Shown here: positions 11,801-25,600 of the stretch, piece by piece | How the letters are laid out: every line of letters begins with the position of its first letter | Numbering within the stretch: position 1 is the stretch's first letter | Origin: Apostichopus japonicus | Taxonomy: Eukaryota; Echinodermata; Holothuroidea; Aspidochirotida; Stichopodidae | DNA length: 64,000 bases | Reading direction: 5' to 3' | Assembly: GCF_037975245.1 (NCBI RefSeq) | Contig: NC_092578.1 | Span: 10,520,359 to 10,584,358, forward strand | The notes under the pieces: generated by a model | What the model was told of the DNA's origin: nothing | Databases searched by the model: none | The model's input: the letters and a program-made list of their open reading frames with translations, nothing else | Translations under genes and position numbers: made by a program

Positions 11801-12995
11801 CAGGGGCGGGATTTGAGTTGTGAAAATGGGGGGGGGGGGGCGAACCTGCCAGCAAGACTATGAAAGCGGAGCGCCACCATCGGTTGGCGCGGAGCGTACA
11901 AGAAATTTTTTGGCTTTACAAACCCTCCAGATGGCCGGAAACGGCACTTCCCGAGTGCTCTAAGATGCATGTACCCATCCTTGAAATATGGATCTCATGT
12001 CTGCAATTGTATCTAGATAGTTAATTATTGTTTAAAATTTGAAGAGGATTGATAGTAGAACATATGGTCAGATGGTGATGTACAACTTTTGTTATACGTC
12101 ACTATCTAGGCGGAGCGCCATCATCGGTTGGCAAGGAGCGTCGAAATTTCGATGATGGTACACTTAGATCGGTAAAATTAACACCCATAAAGGTTTTTAA
12201 TTGCATCTAAACAATTAATGAACGTGTTAATTTAGGGAGGACGGATAGAAGAACTTATATGGTGATGTACAATTGAAGCTTATACGTCACTATTTAGGCG
12301 GTGCACCACCATCAGTTGGCGCGGCGCGTCGAAATTTAAGCAAAAAGGAAATCCTAGATCAGCAAAAATGACACCTCTGATAACAATAAATCGCATCTAG
12401 ACAGTTCTTTCCCCCTAATTTTTTTTTGTATATTGTGCATTGGACCGATCAAGAATATGTTCAGCACCCACTTCGAATATTGGGGGCTGAACATACCTTT
12501 ACCCCCCCCCCACACTTTTATCACCGGCGGGGGTGTCATGTGTCACTGTATTGAATTTAATTATTGATATACCCAATATGCAAATCTGGCTTTCGTAAAT
12601 CGTTTCTCTGGATTTAGTTATTCAACGCATTCAGTGGAGCAGCAACGTTGAACATCAATTCCTGAAGCTAACACTGTAGCCTACATGCCGCGGATTCATC
12701 ACATGCAGAATTGAATCGCTAGTGTGTTAGCTCCAGGATTCCGTAACCTGTACTGCGAACCATGTGCTAGCTCCAGCTCCAGTTATTCTGCATGCTACAT
12801 GTTAAGATGTTAAACACAAATTCGACTTAAATTCGAAACAAATAGGCCTATTTGATATAGCTGTTGTGGGGGAATAATTTCGATTAGGGTTGTGCACATT
12901 ATTTGTCTGCAAAAACGACAAAAGAGTGAACTAAGGTCTGGGGAAAAGTGGGGGGGGGGGAATGCCCACTCTTGCCCCCCGTAATCCCGCCCATG
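11801..12995. mobile_element. hAT-like TIR element with internal tandem hairpin units
   Basis: The ends are CAGGGGCGGGATT and AATCCCGCCCATG, and the 8-bp duplication TATATAAC is perfect (11793-11800 and 12996-13003). Poly-G tracts sit inside both ends. The interior contains three diverged units of roughly 190-245 bp, each carrying a GGAGCGCCACCATCGGTTGG-type hairpin followed by GCGGAGCGT (about 11866, 12110, 12297). No transposase frame is visible. Confidence 0.85.
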
Positions 12996-13455
12996 TATAT
13001 AACGAAGATTCAGATGTTCACCTCCTGTTGCAAAAGTGCGCAATACATAGCAGTAGAGCAAGTACATAATATAGTCTACCTATACAGACTACATAAAGCA
13101 TGTTGTTACTCGAGTTTCACGCCTGCAGTGTGCGGCGATCATCAGACAACTGCACGTAAACATTCGTGTATGTGACCTTGACATGTCCACGGTCGGGCGG
13201 TTTGTTGACATGGTGACACTTTGAGATGAGCTCTGTTTTAGTTTATACTGTCCTTAGTACACATAGGCGTAGGTGGCGGGTGGAGGGGGGGGGGGGCTGG
13301 GGGACTGCAGCGCCCCCCCCAAAAAAAAAATCGTAAAAATTCGGGCAATATGCTGTGAATTTTTCGGGCACCTACTGAAAGAAAAGTAATTTGCAATGTG
13401 TTTTTCAATGGTTAAACTAATATAATGATTACCATTATTATTGTAACGACTTACC

Positions 13456-13636
13456 TGTTATGGGTATGATTAGCGGTGCCCTACCCAAAATTTTGTTGTT
13501 TGTTTTGGCGTTCAATAGCGTGTATAGTGGGCGGAGCCCCAGCGATTGAATACCATGTGCCTTAACGTTACAACTAAAACCAAACTGTTTTTCCTCTCTC
13601 CGTCTACAGTGGGATCGAGAGATCCTGGTCTTAACA
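13456..13636 (+). repeat. Left LTR
   Basis: It starts TG and ends CA as expected and is 181 bp, shorter than most autonomous Gypsy LTRs. Its difference from the right LTR is CCTTAACG versus CCTTATCG. Confidence 0.92.
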
Positions 13637-13683
13637 AATTGGCGACCCTGACAGGACTGAAGTAACCACTAGATTAGACCACA

Positions 13684-14130
13684 ATGGAGACGGACCAAAG
13701 CACCTCAGCCGATGATGCCGCTGAAACGGATATGAGGGAAACGGTAAAGATGTATGAGCGGAAGCTCAAGGACTTGGAAGCAGAGTTTGAAAGATGTCTA
13801 GGGGAACTAAAAGTGACCACGTCAACCTCCGAGAAGGAAAGTCACCCTCCCACAGATCATGCTCTGCCATACAAGAAAGAGTTCAAGATAAAGGGACAGA
13901 TCGGGGACCCTGGGCAACGTGACAAGCTAGCATTCATGTCTCTGGTCCACCAGATTGACAGTGGACTTAAAAGAGGGTATCCTGAGAAAGAAAATGTAGA
14001 GGCTGTAGAGCTGTTACACCTGGTATACAGCTAAGGGACTATTTGGAGGGACGGGACGACTTAGACCTTCCCATTACCAGACGTCTGCTGAGTGGCACAC
14101 ACTGCCAACAGGTCCTACTATAGTTTTTAT
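13684..14130 (+). pseudogene. Truncated gag-like gene of the LTR element
   Basis: An ATG 47 bp after the left LTR opens a 116-codon frame to TAA at 14034. It begins with an acidic/helical region (about residues 18-47, likely coiled coil) and continues through HQIDSGLKRGYPEKENV. Just past the stop, in another frame, LRDYLEGRDDLDLPITRRLL continues the pattern (about 14030-14100). That segment resembles the conserved LRxYLEGK..LTLP..RRILR region of Gypsy-type Gag proteins. The frame is therefore broken near 14031 and truncated. There is no zinc knuckle. Confidence 0.7.
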
Positions 14131-14762
14131 TTTATAACTCTACCAGACATTACTTGAACACTGAGAGAACTTTTGAGTTCCATTGTATTATACGTTATAA
14201 CTTATATTGTTATCAAACTTGTATATTCGCACATGAATGACAGATTTCGAGACATGTGTATGTGTTTTCTAACATAGCATTGGTAGTGAGGTATGTAAAT
14301 ACAATAGTTAAATGGGAACATGCTAGTTCTTAGGGGCACAAGGAAATTGGTGGAATGGTATGCAAGGTTTTAGTGACTAATTGGTCATTTGCAACACGAC
14401 AATGTCTTTTGAGTATTGCGCAGTGCTCAAATTTATTTGTCTTTTAGCCAAACGAATGTACTTAAATATTCTGTGACTTCAGATCAAAGTATAGTCAGTG
14501 GTAAATTTGCTACAAAGAAGGTTAAAGTAAACTACGTGTATACATTTAATAGTATGGGTGCCAAGGTGTTTCTAGTAGTGAGATGACTATTAAGGTTTAT
14601 ATCTTCAGCTTGTAATTAGCAAGACTCGACAAATGAGAACAGTATAGAGTGCATTTTATCAAACTTTTATTCACCATTCATTTCTTCTTACATTGAATTC
14701 TATATTTCTTCATACGATACATGTTTACATGTCAGGGATGACATCTCTTAAGGAGGGGAGAG

Positions 14763-14943
14763 TGTTATGGGTATGATTAGCGGTGCCCTACCCAAAATTT
14801 TGTTGTTTGTTTTGGCGTTCAATAGCGTGTATAGTGGGCGGAGCCCCAGCGATTGAATACCATGTGCCTTATCGTTACAACTAAAACCAAACTGTTTTTC
14901 CTCTCTCCGTCTACAGTGGGATCGAGAGATCCTGGTCTTAACA
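14763..14943 (+). repeat. Right LTR
   Basis: This is the same 181-bp sequence as the left LTR apart from one base. It follows the purine tract at about 14750-14762 and is followed directly by the TACC duplication. Confidence 0.92.
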
Positions 14944-15449
14944 TACCCAATAATTATAACCAATATGGAAGGGTAATAACACGGAAAATAATTTGTATGA
15001 TATTGGCATGCGATGTAAAAACCGATGCATGCCCTATATGTCATGCACATTAACATGTTCCCGCGCGAAAATTTGTGGTTATATTTTTCGGGCAAGTCGT
15101 TACAGCCCCCCCCCCCCCCCCAAATTAAATTGGGCTCCCATGCCTATGTTGGTACATAAATTTGTTCGCTTTTCTTCTATGCAGAGGTTGCACTGTCACA
15201 ATTTACGTTTGTCCGTGTTCGATTCCTTTACTATCTCCCAGCTTATATTGTGGCAAACAGCTCCTCTTTTCAGGTCAAAGTACGTATGTCAAAGTACGTA
15301 TCGTAGCTCAATTTGTTGAATATTTTAATGCCCAAACATTAAGATATTTAGACAATTCATCTAAAAGATATTATCATGTCTCGTTAGCCCTTTAAAAGTT
15401 CCGTTACCTGTAACCAGTCATTTAGCAGTAACGTAGCAAAAGAGAACAT

Positions 15450-15456
15450 CGCTCCT

Positions 15457-15506
<50 letters not shown>

Positions 15507-15523
15507 AATTGCGCCACAGAAGC
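15450..15523 (-). tRNA. tRNA-Asn(GTT)
   Basis: The 74-nt reverse-strand sequence has all tRNA parts: acceptor stem GCTTCTG/CAGGAGC (seven pairs, one G-T), A-box region GTGGCGCAATTGGTTAGCGC, anticodon stem TCGGC/CCGAA around TGTTAAC (anticodon GTT), variable loop AGGTT, and T-arm with GGTTCAAGCCC. Length and sequence match metazoan tRNA-Asn closely. A TTTT Pol III terminator lies about 10 nt after the 3' end, which suggests an active gene. There is no intron. Confidence 0.95.
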
Positions 15524-16188
15524 CATGAAAAAATGAGGGATACTAATAATATATGATTCTAATTGTTTCCAGCCCTTTATTTCTTTAGTCAATTTAATCT
15601 GAGACTGATATAATATGTTTTATCCAAAGGGATTAATGTGCTTATTCGCTATTTTTTAAACAAAATCAAAACTATGCGAGTGCATGTCATAAGTTAGCCA
15701 CGAACTATCTTCTACGGCATATTGAAAGCCTAAGCCATTGTTTATTTCAACACAACGCTCTCTCTCTACGCAAATCAGTGATGGTCTAACGTTAGAATCC
15801 AACTAAGTTCCATAGAAGCTAAACAAGTTTCGTATTCAATTCATTTAAGGGTGTAAGTATGTTTTAATGATGCCATTTTTTTCAAAGCGTTCGGAACTTA
15901 ATTTAATTTAGTTTAATCCTTTCAATCCCGTTTCCCAACTGTCTAGCCTATGCCTGTTTTAAATACCAAACGAAATTTCGAAGTTTAACGAGGATGTTGT
16001 CCGTAGCCGATACCTCAGTCACAATTTGTTAACCTCCATAAACTGGCACATGTGCCCTAACACTCTGTACATGTAATTGTTGTGTAGACTACCGAACTGT
16101 ACTATATTTGTAGTCGACGCTGGGCATATACGTATTATTATTTATACTACAGAAGCATACGGAACAATGGGCTTCAGCATCATGAGCT

Positions 16189-16659
16189 ATGTGGTTAGCA
16201 TCGATATTCGCTAACATTTTCTCCGCATTTCCTAACGATCAGCTACCCATGGCTCCCGGGAATCTTCAATCTGGTGATTTTAGCTGTCAAAGAAGTAAAC
16301 TGTCATCGAAGCCGTATCCTTTGCGAAACTCAGCTTCTCGCAATTGTGCTCTAAACATGGAGGTTTCCAAAGAAACGGACACTCTCGAAAAAGACGAGAT
16401 GGAAAGAACGCTTAATGGCGACTCTGAAAACAATCCTAGTTTGGATACAAATTGCAACAAGGCTGCCACCAAAGGAAGGTATGAAGGTAACGGAAACAGC
16501 AACGAAAGAGACAGCTGGAATACAGAATACAAACTAAGAACACAGATTCGAAATTTGAGGTCATTATCTGTACTTCATCTTGATGTTATCGATCAACAAC
16601 ATCGCCAACTGTCTGCTCGTGATAAAGAATTGTCGAAGGTTCGAAGCGAAAAGTACACT
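16189..16659 (+). CDS. msl1: msl1 exon 1 (N-terminus and first half of coiled coil)
   Basis: The frame opens after a TGA at 16183-16185. It encodes a Ser/Asn-rich acidic N-terminus, then the helix ending RDKELSKVRSEKYT. The donor ACT/GTAAGT at 16659/16660 leaves phase 0. The promoter should lie before 16189, but no clear core element is seen. If translation starts at 16357, the first 168 bases are 5' UTR. Confidence 0.85.
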
Positions 16660-19600
16660 GTAAGTATTCGGGTATGGATGGCATGACGTCCTTGGCCTAA
16701 CCCTATCAAGTACCAGACCTAACTCAAAGATTAAACTCTGCAAACGTGGTGCTATTTCAAGACCTAATGTTACAAGTTACAATCGTAACTTATTGTGTAG
16801 CCTAAACGACAACCATGTACGCAAATTCTTAACTCGTTGTGTAGCTTTAGTATGCAAAGGTCAGCAGAGGTCAAAATTTGGCCTAGTACATTGAAACTTG
16901 ATTTGAAGTTGAAGGAGAGGATTGTGTCAAATTAAAAAAGTTAAATAAGGCACAATGCCTAAGTCTTGCCCCATACTTTAGACTAATTACTTTCCTTTAA
17001 AGTAAATGGTAGTAAAGGCACTAATGTTCTTGTAAGGATAGTGGTGATGAGGATCTCAAAGTAAAACAAATTATGTTCTCATGTTGTATAGTCAGTATTG
17101 CGAAGTTCGCCATACTGCGAAGTTCGGGCACCCTAAGAAATACACGATTTTCACCATGAAAACCTACAGGAAGAGCCAAATTTCACCAAAAAGTACGAAG
17201 CTACAGTTATTTTCTCTCCAAAATGACCCGTGTGCAAGAAATTACTTACATATTTGTCAATAAAATGACGAAGATCTATGAAGTCTGTTATAATTACTTG
17301 AAAGAGCAACAGCGCCACCAATTTTTACCAGCGCCACACTGTAGGTTGCGTGGCCGAAATTCGCAATACTCTAGCAAGAAATACCAGTTCCACAATCACG
17401 AAGAATCTTCTTGGAAAACAACGTGAAAACAGTTTGCAGGAAAGAAAGTTTGGCCGTGTATCGTACTATAACAAAATTCTCCCACCATATGAAGTATATT
17501 TTCAAATGATTTATACCAGAAGATTTAGTTTTGGGGTGTTTTAAGTCTTAAGTGGGCGAACTTCGAAGTCACCATCCTACTGTACTACCTGTTGCAAGTT
17601 TGGCCGTTTCAGTTAGAAGACTTTGTAGATTGCCATTGAGAAGTGGTTACAATTTGACTTACAAACACAGCAAGTACAGGGTCTGTCAGTGCAGTTTCAT
17701 TACAACACAGTATGACAATAGAGGGGAAATTAAGTTAACAAACACAACCATACTGAATGTATGAGCTTGTCTACAGTGTAGTGTGGTTATTCATACCACA
17801 CTGAACATTGGATATTGGTAGGCTACAACAAATTAGCTAGCCTAGGCCAAATTTGTTGCAGCAAAGTAATCTTCTGCAAAGTGAACTTAGTCCCACTGTC
17901 CCAGAGAATAACAGGCCAGACAACATGCAGTATCTCGTATGGCTAGATCTGGTAAACCATCAACTTGAGTATTTACTAACTTCCAAACACACTGTAGCAG
18001 CAAATCGTTTCAAGGTTCAAGGACTGTAACATGTTTGTAACAGTAAATTTTAATGTATGTGAAAATAAGAGTGACATTGCCTTTACATACTGTCATATAG
18101 TATCATTAATGCTGGTCTTATAGTATTAGTAATATACCGACAGTAGGCTATCACCAGGGAGCTCAATGGCAGTTCTGGGTTATTACAGTATTAGTATAAT
18201 GTAGTAACCATGTAGTACAACCTTTGTGACACATAGGGTAATTGTTTTGTTGGCTTGAGCTACGTAGGCATTGTGCAACGGAAGGCCTGTCAATCACTAT
18301 AGGATATGAATATTTAGCATGTAACAGTGATTACCAGGAGAGTTCTTATTTACGCTCACAGTTGTGTTAAATTGTAAGATATTTTGGACAGCTCACTCAT
18401 GAAATATCCTCTCAAACGACCAAATGCAAACACTACATGCATTTGGGGCCATACAAAGCAAATTTAGGGTACAATCGTCATGGTTTTGTTAATCACTTTT
18501 GGCAGTGCTGAGAGTGCAATACCCTCCTTTAAATTGGACAAGTCTGTAAAGTATGGTTGATTACTTTGATGATGTGCAACACAGGGCTCCCAAGTATGCC
18601 ACACAATATTCATAATGCAAGACACTCAGCCAGTACCGGTAAAACTATTCAGCACTGTTTGGTGACCAGATATAAACCAAAATATAATAACCAATGTCTG
18701 CATTAAAGAATATGAACTGAGCATAGCCCTTTTTTCACCTTTTTTTTTGTTGATTTGCTTTTATTGGCTCTTGGACATTGATAGCTGATGAGGTACAGTA
18801 GTATATTTGATTTTTTCGAAGTGATAATTGAAAAATACTAAGAAAATTATTCACTTTCCAAATACATAACCCAATCAGATATCTGATAACTCTAAGGGAT
18901 AGCAATGCTGAGAATGTGACAGTTTTGAAGAAAGAAAGAAAGATAAATTTACCTCAAACTTCCTGTTGAAATTTTCACACCTGGGTTACCCTAACATATC
19001 TTTGGCCCTGCATGTGTATTGCCATTCTTTTAATGTGTGGCATAGGTGGGGAGTCCTTGTGATTTGCAACCGGTTAACAAGCAGTTAACAGCAGTTAGCC
19101 TTAGTATAAAGCTGGTAGCCTAAACCTCAATTGTTGTGAAGGTAATCGTTTTTTATAAAGAATCTTGTTCAAAAGTTGCCAAAGTAAGTACGTAGTACTA
19201 GCCTTGTACAGCTGCATAGGCCTACAGACATTCAGCTTTATAATAATGGCATGTAACAAATTGAAGAGTTGTCGCTCTTGTTTGATCATGAATAGTCTAG
19301 TGAATTTCAATAAAAAATTCAGATGTCAGACTCGGAGATGTACATTGCCAGCATTTTCTCCAAAACTGAATGCATCAGAAAATACAATTGATATTAATGC
19401 AATTCAAAGCATTGGATAAAGAAACATTTCATTAAATGTGCACCTATATCACATACATGTGGTTGCTTACTGTTCACTTTCACAAAGTGTTACAATTTCA
19501 AATATTGCATCATGGCATGGTCAAAAAGGAAGCAAATTCCACCAGCAATAAGGCTGAGAGGAAAGAGTGGTTTCCATTTGATCTCAATACATACAATGAC

Positions 19601-22600
19601 AATATTTAGATGATATTATGTTTGCTTGACAGGGATGCTGTTTGCCACCAATTTTGTCTATTCAATGTTGGCATGGATTCCATAACATCTTAAGATAATT
19701 TTTCAGTATAGTATGTAGAGCAATTACAATAACTCCTATAAGTACATTTCAGACATTGTTACTCATATTAGATAGGCACCATTGGATACAACCTGGAAAC
19801 CACCTTGGTTCATGCCTTGAACATGTGTGAGAACATTCCAAAACATACATGCTGGCATAAAGCAATGGTTAAAGAAAGGATCTTTGTATACTGTAGGAGT
19901 GTAGGGACAGGAAAATGTTGTTAGAGACAGGTATACCCTATCTAACCCTATATCTAACATATAGTCTACTACTCTACTGTATGTTCCAATTTGTTTTGGC
20001 CTTCGCTTTCAAAGTTAATCCTTGTCAGGCTTGTTGGTACTTGCCGTAGGCAGGCAAATAACCTATGCAGTCAACTTGGCGTGTGTGTGTATATGACACC
20101 CTAGCTTGTTTACACGATATCTCAAGAAAGGTAAACTCTGCAGTTCTCATATTTGGCATGTGACTTTCCCATAATTGGTGCAATAATGCTATTGTTTTAG
20201 GTGGAGGTCAAAGGTCATTTGGGGTTAGCATCTCAACAATGCTGTATCTCCGGAACCTGAACATCGAAGGAGCTCATATGCATTTTAGCATAGCCTTAAG
20301 TTATGTACTAAACTGTAAAGTTTTTACAAAATTTGGTGTAGGTCAAGAGTTCATTTAAGGTCACCAAGGGGGTCAAAACTTGAAATCCTTGTAAACACGA
20401 TATCTCAATATAAGCATATTTTGCATGTGGCTTCTCTATAAATGGTTACAAGAACGCTATTATTTTGGGTGGAGGTCATTTGGAGTCAGCAGAGGGCAAA
20501 ATGTGAAAATATCAATGGATCTCATCAGGTTAACAATTACAAATGCAAATTCAGCTCTTTGTTGATTGCTAATCATATTGCTGGAAGTCTAAACATAAAG
20601 AAACCTGTGCTTTTAGTTATTATGCACATGCTAACATTGCTGAAAGTGTTTTACTCATTTAGGAAGTAAAAACTGTTCCTGTGGAAAGTGAGTGTGTGGC
20701 AAATGTAAGTTTCAGACTTGGTTGGTATACAGTATCAATATGTATCATGATGGATGTGCCTCCAAAGTGATGATATCATAATAGTCATGCATCCAATAGT
20801 GGGATGAGATCCGCAATTCCATGGATTGCCTACAGTACTTATTTACATTTTATCCCAATTGTACTTTGCTCAGTTGGAACAGCGTCTGGAACGTATGCAG
20901 AGGAGGACCAGCCTTGCTGAGAAAGCTGTACGTGGCCATGGTCAACCACAGGTGGATAGGACAACAGATTCACCCACAGCAGCAGTGAAAAGGTTTTTTT
21001 TAATTGTTTTTTAATATTCTTTCAAAGGTGTTACTAATTTCTTCTGTCTGCTGTTAGAGCTGTTTGTCTTTTCAGAAATTAATGTCTGGCTTCAATCAGG
21101 TATCATGAAGCTATATGGCCTATGAAGGTGGTGGCATTATGCAAATGTAGAAATGGAATCAGAGCATAAATTTCTTCTGATTGGAGCAGGTTGTCAGTCA
21201 GCATTAATTCAATACTTGAGTAAGCATTTTGAAAACAGAAGAAAACATATTGGTCAACCTGTTAAGGTTCAGTAACAGGTAATACTGAAAGTAAGCTTGC
21301 ACGGGGAAACCGGTTTTAGTACAGAAACCAGTTTTTGAAGACCGAATTTTGGTACTATATTTTATTTTAAGAAAACGAAATTGGAATAGCAAATACTGGT
21401 AAAAACAAAGATAAAGGTTCCATCCATTTACTGTTCCTTACTGTACTGATCGTTAAAACTTGAAAGGTACATTGTGCAATCCACAATACCACACAACGTG
21501 TACAGCCTTGCACGCAGCCGGCCCAGAACAAATGCCTAGCAGTGAGAAAACATTTAAGCAGGGCTCTGTGAGTTGGACAACAAAGATGCCATATGTAATA
21601 TTAGACCAATCACAGTCCATTTTCCTATCCACCAGATATACCTGGCATCAGGCTTGAGCCAAGGAATACTATTGGAGTAAAAATGTTGCATATATGGCTG
21701 GAAATTACAAATGTTGCTGTTGGATAATTATTCTTTGTATGCTAATAAATTTTTTGGTTTAAAGTTTCCTTTCACTACTTCTTCTGATCAGTTATCAGAC
21801 AAGGCGTCTCTCAGTTGGTTGTTAGTTACGTTGCTGAACACATGTTTCCAACTTTAACATAAACAACTTATTATCTTTGCCGACCTAATGCCCGCTTTTG
21901 CCAGCGATATTGTTCAACTTGTACTTGAAAGTGTAGACAGTAAATTCTCTTCACTCCTTGAAGAGAAATTTATTTTACCACCTGCGAACATGGCTAGAGC
22001 CTTGTGCAATTTGGTACCTTCAAACACTTTGTCAGCCACTACTGATTTTATTGGACCAATCATATTGTAAAGCAATTTTGTTGACGATCTTCAATTGGTC
22101 ATAACAGGGTCTACATTTGGCCCTAATCTCCGAAAATGTAACATCTTAATAGCGTCAATAGGGGTAGAGCAATTGATTGTATTTTCTCGGGAGGGGGTAT
22201 TACAATAACCTCTACGTTTAGGAACACTCTCCATCTGGGGCAAAAAGTTTTTGTGTTAACAATCGAATGCAATTTTATCATCATTAGCAGGTTAAACAGT
22301 AAGCAACCGACCGAGCAAACCCTTCCTTAGTTAACAGAAATTTTGAGACGACTGTTAGTAATTATTTACTTGTGCTGTCATTATCAGAGTAGTTTTCTAG
22401 CTTACAAAGTCATCTGGTGATCGACATGACTGTGATTTTTTTCTGAACATGAAATTGAACGTGAACTTTGTGAAGTATAGTAAACACAAGACAAAAAATA
22501 TGTGTACATTATGTTAAAACTTTAAGAAAACATACCAGTAACACATTTCTTTTCAACATTTTTACTTCAGTTAAGTTAACGTGGGTAATAAAAAAGACAG

Positions 22601-25600
22601 TAACATTTCTTGAATTTATTCTCCTTATTTTACCCTTTACTGCAACGAACTAGCTTGGACCGCTGTTGGTATAGCACAAAAAACAGCATCTTAGTGATTG
22701 TGACACCTCTATCAGAGATTTGGACGTTTTTAATGCAATTCGGGAGGGGGGGAAAAAACGGTTTTTGAGCCAGATTCATTTTTTTGGCTAGAAAAAAAAA
22801 ACGGTTTTTTGTTTACTCAAAACCGTGCAAGCTTAACTGAAAGAACCTGAAGGAACTGCTTGCCCTTCAAAGTCATAATCCACTCTTCACCAGATTCACT
22901 CAAAGTACAGTACAAGTTCAAATAATGGTCTGTACACAATCTATGAAATTTTGTGTTCAACCAAAACATCACAAAAAGCATATCACTTACCCTGAAACAT
23001 TGGTTCTATTTATTGCTGTAAGCATAAGGAAGCCTGAGGTATAACTCAAAAAATATATGATGGCTAAAATAAGTAGAGACCAATGGTAATTTGCTGAGGT
23101 CAGCAGAGGTCAAAGTCTGAAACCTAAACACAACTGAAGAAGGACAACTAAAAAAAGATTGGATGGATTTCATATTTGGTATGAAGAGCCATCTTAGTAT
23201 AGGTTTCCTAGTGTTCCTTTAGTGTCAAATGTCAATTGAGGTTATCAGAGTCTGAAAACCTTGTAAGCACAAGAACTACAAACTATTGTGGATAAAGCTT
23301 ATTACATGTAAATGATACAATAGGTTGCACACCTTAAAGTCAATTATGAAAGTTGCCAAGTGAGAACCCTCTTATTAAGTCAGCTTCTCAAGAACCAATT
23401 ATTGCCAAACATTATAGTAAGACTGTTTAGTTTTTGGAGTTCGTTTCCCACTTATGGCAGTTACACCAACCAACCAAGTTTTATTCAATCCTTTAAGTAA
23501 ATTTAATTACTTGTTTTTATGAAAAAACCACATTGCTACTACTACTAATGAGAGTTCTCAGAGGTGCAACACCCATTAAAAGGGGATTTTTCTGCTACCC
23601 TTGTGGTGTGTAAACATACTGAAAGTACAGCACCCTTTCCACGATTGAGGTCAGTGGACTCTCCCTCTAGCACCAATCTGTATGACCCTGTGAGATCCCT
23701 GATTAAAATTAATTGATTTGACATCAGGACATCTACGCAATAGCAGCTCCCTGGTAGATGAAAGACTTTCTCCCCATAATGTGGCAGCATATGGTGGCAG
23801 TTATGAATTTACTTCAGAAATTTTCTTCTACAATGCTACTGTAGTTGTAATTTTTATAAAATGGCAAAGAAACTATTGGGACTGTCCTCACTCTGGTTTC
23901 AAGTTTCTTCCAAACTTGCAGAAGAAACTTGGCAAAGCATCACAAAGCATATGGGCTTCCTTTTTTTTCTAAATGAAACAAAATGACCAACCTGTTTGAG
24001 ACAGCAAATTAACAAAGTAATTTATGTTGAAGCCCATCAAGAAGGGCAACTTTGTTTTGGTGGTATTCGAGACTAATTAACATTAACTCCTTCGTGTTTC
24101 TGTGTTCCACAGAAAGGTCGATAGTATTGCACAGTCATCACCTGCTGCTGTAAGAAGAAGCCAGATTGCAGGGAAAGAAGATACTCCATCAAAACAACTT
24201 AAGTTTGACCAATTGCAAGACAGGAGGCGATCAAAGCAACGGAAGGAGGAAGTAAACAGAAAAGGGAAACTTAAGGCAAAAGAAGAACCCGGCACAGATG
24301 AAACTGAAAAGTTGAATGAGGGTAATAACTCAATATAACTTAACAAATACTGGAATACCAGCTTGTCACTTGGTAGCTTCCCCAGTCAACAAGTACTGAA
24401 TATGAATCAAGTCATTTCTCACAAGTAGTAATGACTACAAAAATTAGTTCAGTAAGCTTAATAGCATATTGCTTTTCCACATTTAAATATGCAACTTAAA
24501 AGTTGGTGACTTAATACACCATCTTTCCCCACAGTTTATATGCATTGTGAACTGACAACACAAGAAATGTTTCCTTCATTTATGAACCATCGTAACTCTC
24601 CATTAAACGCATGTTAGACCAAAGCAGTTCACGCCTCCACTAAAACCTAAGAATAAAACCTGTCATTTCCATAGCATCTTCAGTATTGTAACTAAAGATT
24701 TAAAACTTGCATCCCTGGGATGCAACATTTCAAAAAGGCACTCAGAAAAACTTGTATCACTGCAGTCTGCCATGAAAAAGTGCATTTTAAATTTTCCTCT
24801 GTACAGGAACAAACAATAATGGCCCCTGACGGCACATCAGCTCGTTCAAAATGGAAGCATACATATCATAATAAGTCTATAATGTGCATTTAAAAAATCA
24901 ATGATATAACAAACTTGTGAAATGGGAATTACCGTGTAGATGAGTTACTACATGTGCAGGCCTGGACAGCATGCAATGCACACTACTTTATGGTACGACT
25001 CCCTTGCATAGCATGTGCTATATATGCATATGCCCTGAACATTGAAAATAATAAAGAAACTTAGTGACAAGACATCCGTAAAATAGTGCGATTTTTGAGT
25101 GATCAACGTTTAATTTGAGCTGCTTACTGTTAATGCTGTAGAAGATTTTATGTTTTATACTTACAAAATGAATCCAAAGCCTGCATCGTTTTTCGTCAGT
25201 TTGATGGCTGGGAAATATAAATAAACTTAAATATTGGTTTCCAGAAGTGTGTTTGGAACCTCCTACTACACAATTCGTTGGCATTTTGTCACCAGGACCA
25301 TGTCTGGATGATTTAACAGACTCCCAGAGTATTAGCAGTGGTTGCTAACAAACTATTGTCAACAGGCTTATACTGCAGGATTTACCCACTGACCAAGAAA
25401 TCAACAGAAACTTGTTGCAACATTCACCAAATTAACTTTCCATCAAAATCTTCAGAATTAGTGTTTTGAATATAGGCCTACATTGTATTCTGTGTTCAAC
25501 AGCTAATATACTTGTATACTACGTGAAGTATGTACTAGGTTTACCGAAACTTTTCATACTCTTTTTCTTAGGATTGACCACTTTGTTCACAAATACTTCA

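Larger units (their letters stand above)
13456..14943 (+). mobile_element. Short LTR retrotransposon, Gypsy-like, gag-only
   Basis: Two 181-bp direct repeats (13456-13636 and 14763-14943) begin TGTTATGGG and end GTCTTAACA. By eye they differ at one position. A primer-binding-like site TGGCGACCCTGACAGG follows the left LTR, and a purine tract AAGGAGGGGAGAG precedes the right LTR. The 4-bp target duplication TACC flanks the element (13452-13455 and 14944-14947). The interior of about 1.1 kb holds only a gag-like fragment and no protease, reverse transcriptase or integrase, so it must rely on a partner element. The near identity of the LTRs means recent insertion. Confidence 0.92.
13262..15148. 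mobile_element. hAT-like TIR element split by an LTR retroelement
   Basis: This is the same family as 11057-11434: it begins CATAGGCGTAGG and ends CCCATGCCTATG. The flanking 8-mers TTAGTACA (13254-13261) and TTGGTACA (15149-15156) match at seven of eight positions. Removing the LTR element at 13456-14943 leaves about 400 bp, close to the intact copy. This dates the LTR insertion after the hAT-like insertion. Confidence 0.82.
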
